Of a stretch of 18,376 bases of DNA, positions 16,549 through 18,376 are shown piece after piece (the stretch's first letter is position 1; the number at the start of each line of letters is the position of its first letter). The DNA comes from Desulfocapsa sp. GTDB lineage: Bacteria; Desulfobacterota; Desulfobulbia; Desulfobulbales; Desulfocapsaceae. The stretch is taken from positions 1-18,376 of the forward strand of contig JAOZLI010000023.1 of the NCBI GenBank assembly GCA_029934915.1, read 5' to 3'. The notes beneath the pieces are model-generated. The model ran no database searches and was not told where the DNA came from. It saw only the letters and a list, made by a program, of their open reading frames with translations. Made by a program: the position numbers and the translations under genes.

Positions 16549-17892
16549 TTAAGCTACCATGCGTAACAGCGTCTTGATGAAAGATTTTTGTGGGCTTTGC
16601 CCTGGAAGTGGGCAAACCCTACGGAAATCTTTATGCAATGCTGCCTCTGCAATAATTCTTCGTACATCAGAAAATGCGAAACTGGATCGACCACGGATTT
16701 TATATTTTCTGTCCGGTGCGGTTTGCAATCTGTCCGCATAAATCCAAGTTAATGCCGTTGCCATCATACAGAAATTGAGATGATTGATCACAGCATCTGC
16801 ATTTCTTGTTTGTGATTTTGAGCTGCCAATTTCCTGTTTGATTTCTTTAAACCCGGATTCGATTTTCCAGCGAGCGCCATAATATTCTATTATCTGTTTT
16901 ATCGAAAGTTCCAAATCAGTCGTCATAAGAGCGACATAGCGTGTTTGGCGATAGACCCAGACAATACGTACCGGGCATTTCATGGTCTTCAACATAACCA
17001 TCTGTGAATAAGCCAACACTTCTCTTTTCTTGCCGTAAAGAGATACTGTATATGGCTGTGCATTCTCTTTGCATCTGACGGCACAATCATTAACACTTCC
17101 AAGCCGGTTGCCGTATTTTCTAGGACGGCCTGCTTTGCGTTTTTCAGCAACGTCAACAGCTGGCGCAAAATCATACAGTGTCAGATTGGTTCGTACGCGA
17201 GTGAGCAAGTTAAAACATCCGTCCGCTCCTTTGTCCAGGCGAGACCAAAGTCCATTGTTGCCAAACCAGCTATCTGCTACGATTAGCACCGGTAGCTGGA
17301 AGCACCTATGGACTTCCTTCAACATAGTGGCGGCTTGTTCCATCTTGCTTTCAAAAGATAGAAGCTTGCCTTTCCGTATTGCATTAATGGACTTTGCTTC
17401 AATATCCTTCAGCATCATATAAAAGCGAAAATCAAGTGGCAGACAGACCCAGCGAGATTTTACCACTTTCAATAAGCCAATGGCCAAAATACACTGTGAC
17501 CATGGATAAGAATTTTGGCTCCCCTTTGTAGCATGATTGTGAAAATGACCACACCCGAAAATCTTTTTCCCGCTCTTGGGGTTTATTGAATCATCGAGTG
17601 CCACCATAATCCGTCCGTCGGTGGCAGGATTAGGTATCTGTTTCCACATGGTTCGCCATAATGCTTTCCAGGGCAACGTTGGACTCCCCATAAAGGCATA
17701 AAACCGTTGGCTCTGTATCTCTAATCCAAACAATGTCTGCAAAGTACGCAGCAGGTTCGACGTAATTGATGAAGTAAATGGAACTACAACTGAAAGCAAA
17801 GCATATGTAAACCAAACTTTTCTTTTTTGTCCCAGTTTCGTATTTGAAAATTCTTCTTGCAGTGGCAGTAGTAAATCACGTAATATAAACAT
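16549..17892 (-). CDS. DDE transposase, IS4/IS701-like
   Basis: 447 residues from ATG 17892; an in-frame TTG at 17898 is an alternative. AAAGGAG (17903-17909) lies 10 nt before the ATG and 4 nt before the TTG. Likely catalytic acidic residues are in ALDDS (about D100), VADSWFG (about D207) and the YGARWKIESGFKEIK signature (about E345), the Y-(2)-R-(3)-E-(6)-K arrangement of IS4-like DDE enzymes. GCGHFHNHA and CLPLDFRFY resemble this group too. The frame is intact and of normal length, so the enzyme may be active. A family assignment finer than IS4/IS701-type is not secure. Confidence 0.85.
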   Translation of the reverse strand: MFILRDLLLPLQEEFSNTKLGQKRKVWFTYALLSVVVPFTSSITSNLLRTLQTLFGLEIQSQRFYAFMGSPTLPWKALWRTMWKQIPNPATDGRIMVALDDSINPKSGKKIFGCGHFHNHATKGSQNSYPWSQCILAIGLLKVVKSRWVCLPLDFRFYMMLKDIEAKSINAIRKGKLLSFESKMEQAATMLKEVHRCFQLPVLIVADSWFGNNGLWSRLDKGADGCFNLLTRVRTNLTLYDFAPAVDVAEKRKAGRPRKYGNRLGSVNDCAVRCKENAQPYTVSLYGKKREVLAYSQMVMLKTMKCPVRIVWVYRQTRYVALMTTDLELSIKQIIEYYGARWKIESGFKEIKQEIGSSKSQTRNADAVINHLNFCMMATALTWIYADRLQTAPDRKYKIRGRSSFAFSDVRRIIAEAALHKDFRRVCPLPGQSPQKSFIKTLLRMVA

Positions 17893-17893
17893 T

Positions 17894-17965
17894 AGCAAGC
17901 GACTCCTTTTGGTATAATTACAATTACTTAAGCAATAATTGCACTATACCATGGTGTCGCTTGCT
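17894..17965 (-). promoter_or_regulatory. Hairpin over the transposase ribosome binding site
   Basis: AGCAAGCGAC (17894-17903) is the exact complement of GTCGCTTGCT (17956-17965), and inside it GGTATA/TATACC can pair (around 17911-17916 and 17945-17950). In the minus-strand transcript the outer stem covers the bases between AAAGGAG and the start codon. Structures like this in insertion sequences limit translation from read-through transcripts; the function here is inferred. Confidence 0.55.
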
Positions 17966-18113
17966 TTTCACCACCTAAGTCGCTGATATTTCATGATATA
18001 AGTCGATTGTCTCGCAATATTGGCATGGAAAATGAAATCTTTTCCAATGGGAACGGCTCTCAACTTACTAACCATTCCCATCAACTGCCGGTTAATTTTC
18101 AGGAAACTTCAGT

Positions 18114-18376
18114 TTAGGGTGCTTACCTGTTTTTTTATTACAGGTTTTATGGAGTAAGGGACTGATAACAACAGAAAGAATAAAAACCTGGTGTGCATTT
18201 CAAATTCCTGGCTGCAAAGAGTTTTGTTCACTTCTTTACTCAAATGTGTATTCGTGATAAAAACTGAGCTATCAATCAGCTCATTACTCAACTTAGGTTA
18301 TTATTTCTCAGCCTACTGAAAAATGGTAGTTTATGCTTTCTACTCCCTGGGTCTCATTTAAGGAACATCTCTACCT
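18114..18376. other. Sequence right of the insertion sequence, no gene recognised
   Basis: 263 bp of AT-rich sequence. A minus-strand 60-codon frame (18109-18291) has no supporting ribosome binding site or family resemblance and overlaps the IS end. A weak dyad ACCTGT/ACAGGT lies near 18124-18145. Nothing further is supported. Confidence 0.4.

Larger units (their letters stand above)
16504..18113. mobile_element. Insertion sequence, about 1.6 kb, DDE transposase type
   Basis: The left end ACTGAAGTTTCCTGAAAAATT (16504-16524, 21 bases with one extra A) is inverted at the right end AATTTTCAGGAAACTTCAGT (18094-18113). The two differ only by one A in the A run. The ends enclose one transposase gene on the minus strand. 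I do not see a convincing target duplication (left flank ...GAAAGG, right flank TTAGGG...), so the exact ends may be off by a few bases or the element is old. Confidence 0.75.

Noticed and set aside
16495..18120. Target-site duplication of the insertion sequence
   Set aside because: The bases flanking the inverted ends do not match at any length from 3 to 10 that I tried by eye.

Overview
The window reads as an accessory, repeat-rich stretch of a Gram-negative genome. The mix of genes (CSLREA/parallel beta-helix, HAF-repeat and choice-of-anchor U secreted proteins, a MalT-like ATPase regulator with an OmpR-type winged helix) is what I would expect in Desulfobacterota or a similar environmental proteobacterium. 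No marker gene fixes the taxon, so this is inference.

Layout on the + strand: (i) the 3' end of an unidentified gene (1-54) abuts an 832-codon secreted-type protein with no signal peptide (about 104-2587), which looks 5'-truncated; (ii) promoter-like cassette A (2638-2816), a long leader, then an intact CSLREA/beta-helix exported protein (3229-5379); (iii) on the minus strand, a heavily deleted copy of a regulator gene (5404-5755), cassette B (5781-5963) and a large exported HAF/dockerin-like protein (5999-9367); (iv) on the minus strand, the full-length regulator (9451-12438), a 155-bp MITE-like element with a target duplication (12483-12637), cassette C (12644-12720) and a fourth exported beta-helix gene (12967-16162), broken by an amber codon in its signal peptide and by a frameshift; (v) a 1.6-kb insertion sequence with a DDE transposase (16504-18113).

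The unifying idea is a repeated module: regulator (minus strand), shared intergenic cassette, divergent exported surface protein (plus strand). It is present once with a full-length regulator and once with a remnant; cassette A is a third copy without a regulator. All three cassettes carry two TTGTACC-type half-sites 11 bp apart, a helical-turn spacing typical of OmpR/SARP-type winged-helix proteins, and the full-length regulator ends in such a domain. The three exported-type proteins with intact 3' ends and a tail share a short C-terminal motif (W-[PI]-M-[FM]-[LI]-P-A-[IM]-x-G, 2-3 residues before the stop). It follows three unrelated domain types and may be an undescribed sorting or anchoring tag. 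I regard these two observations (tail motif; regulator plus operator-cassette modules with swapped cargo) as the best candidates for an undescribed system.
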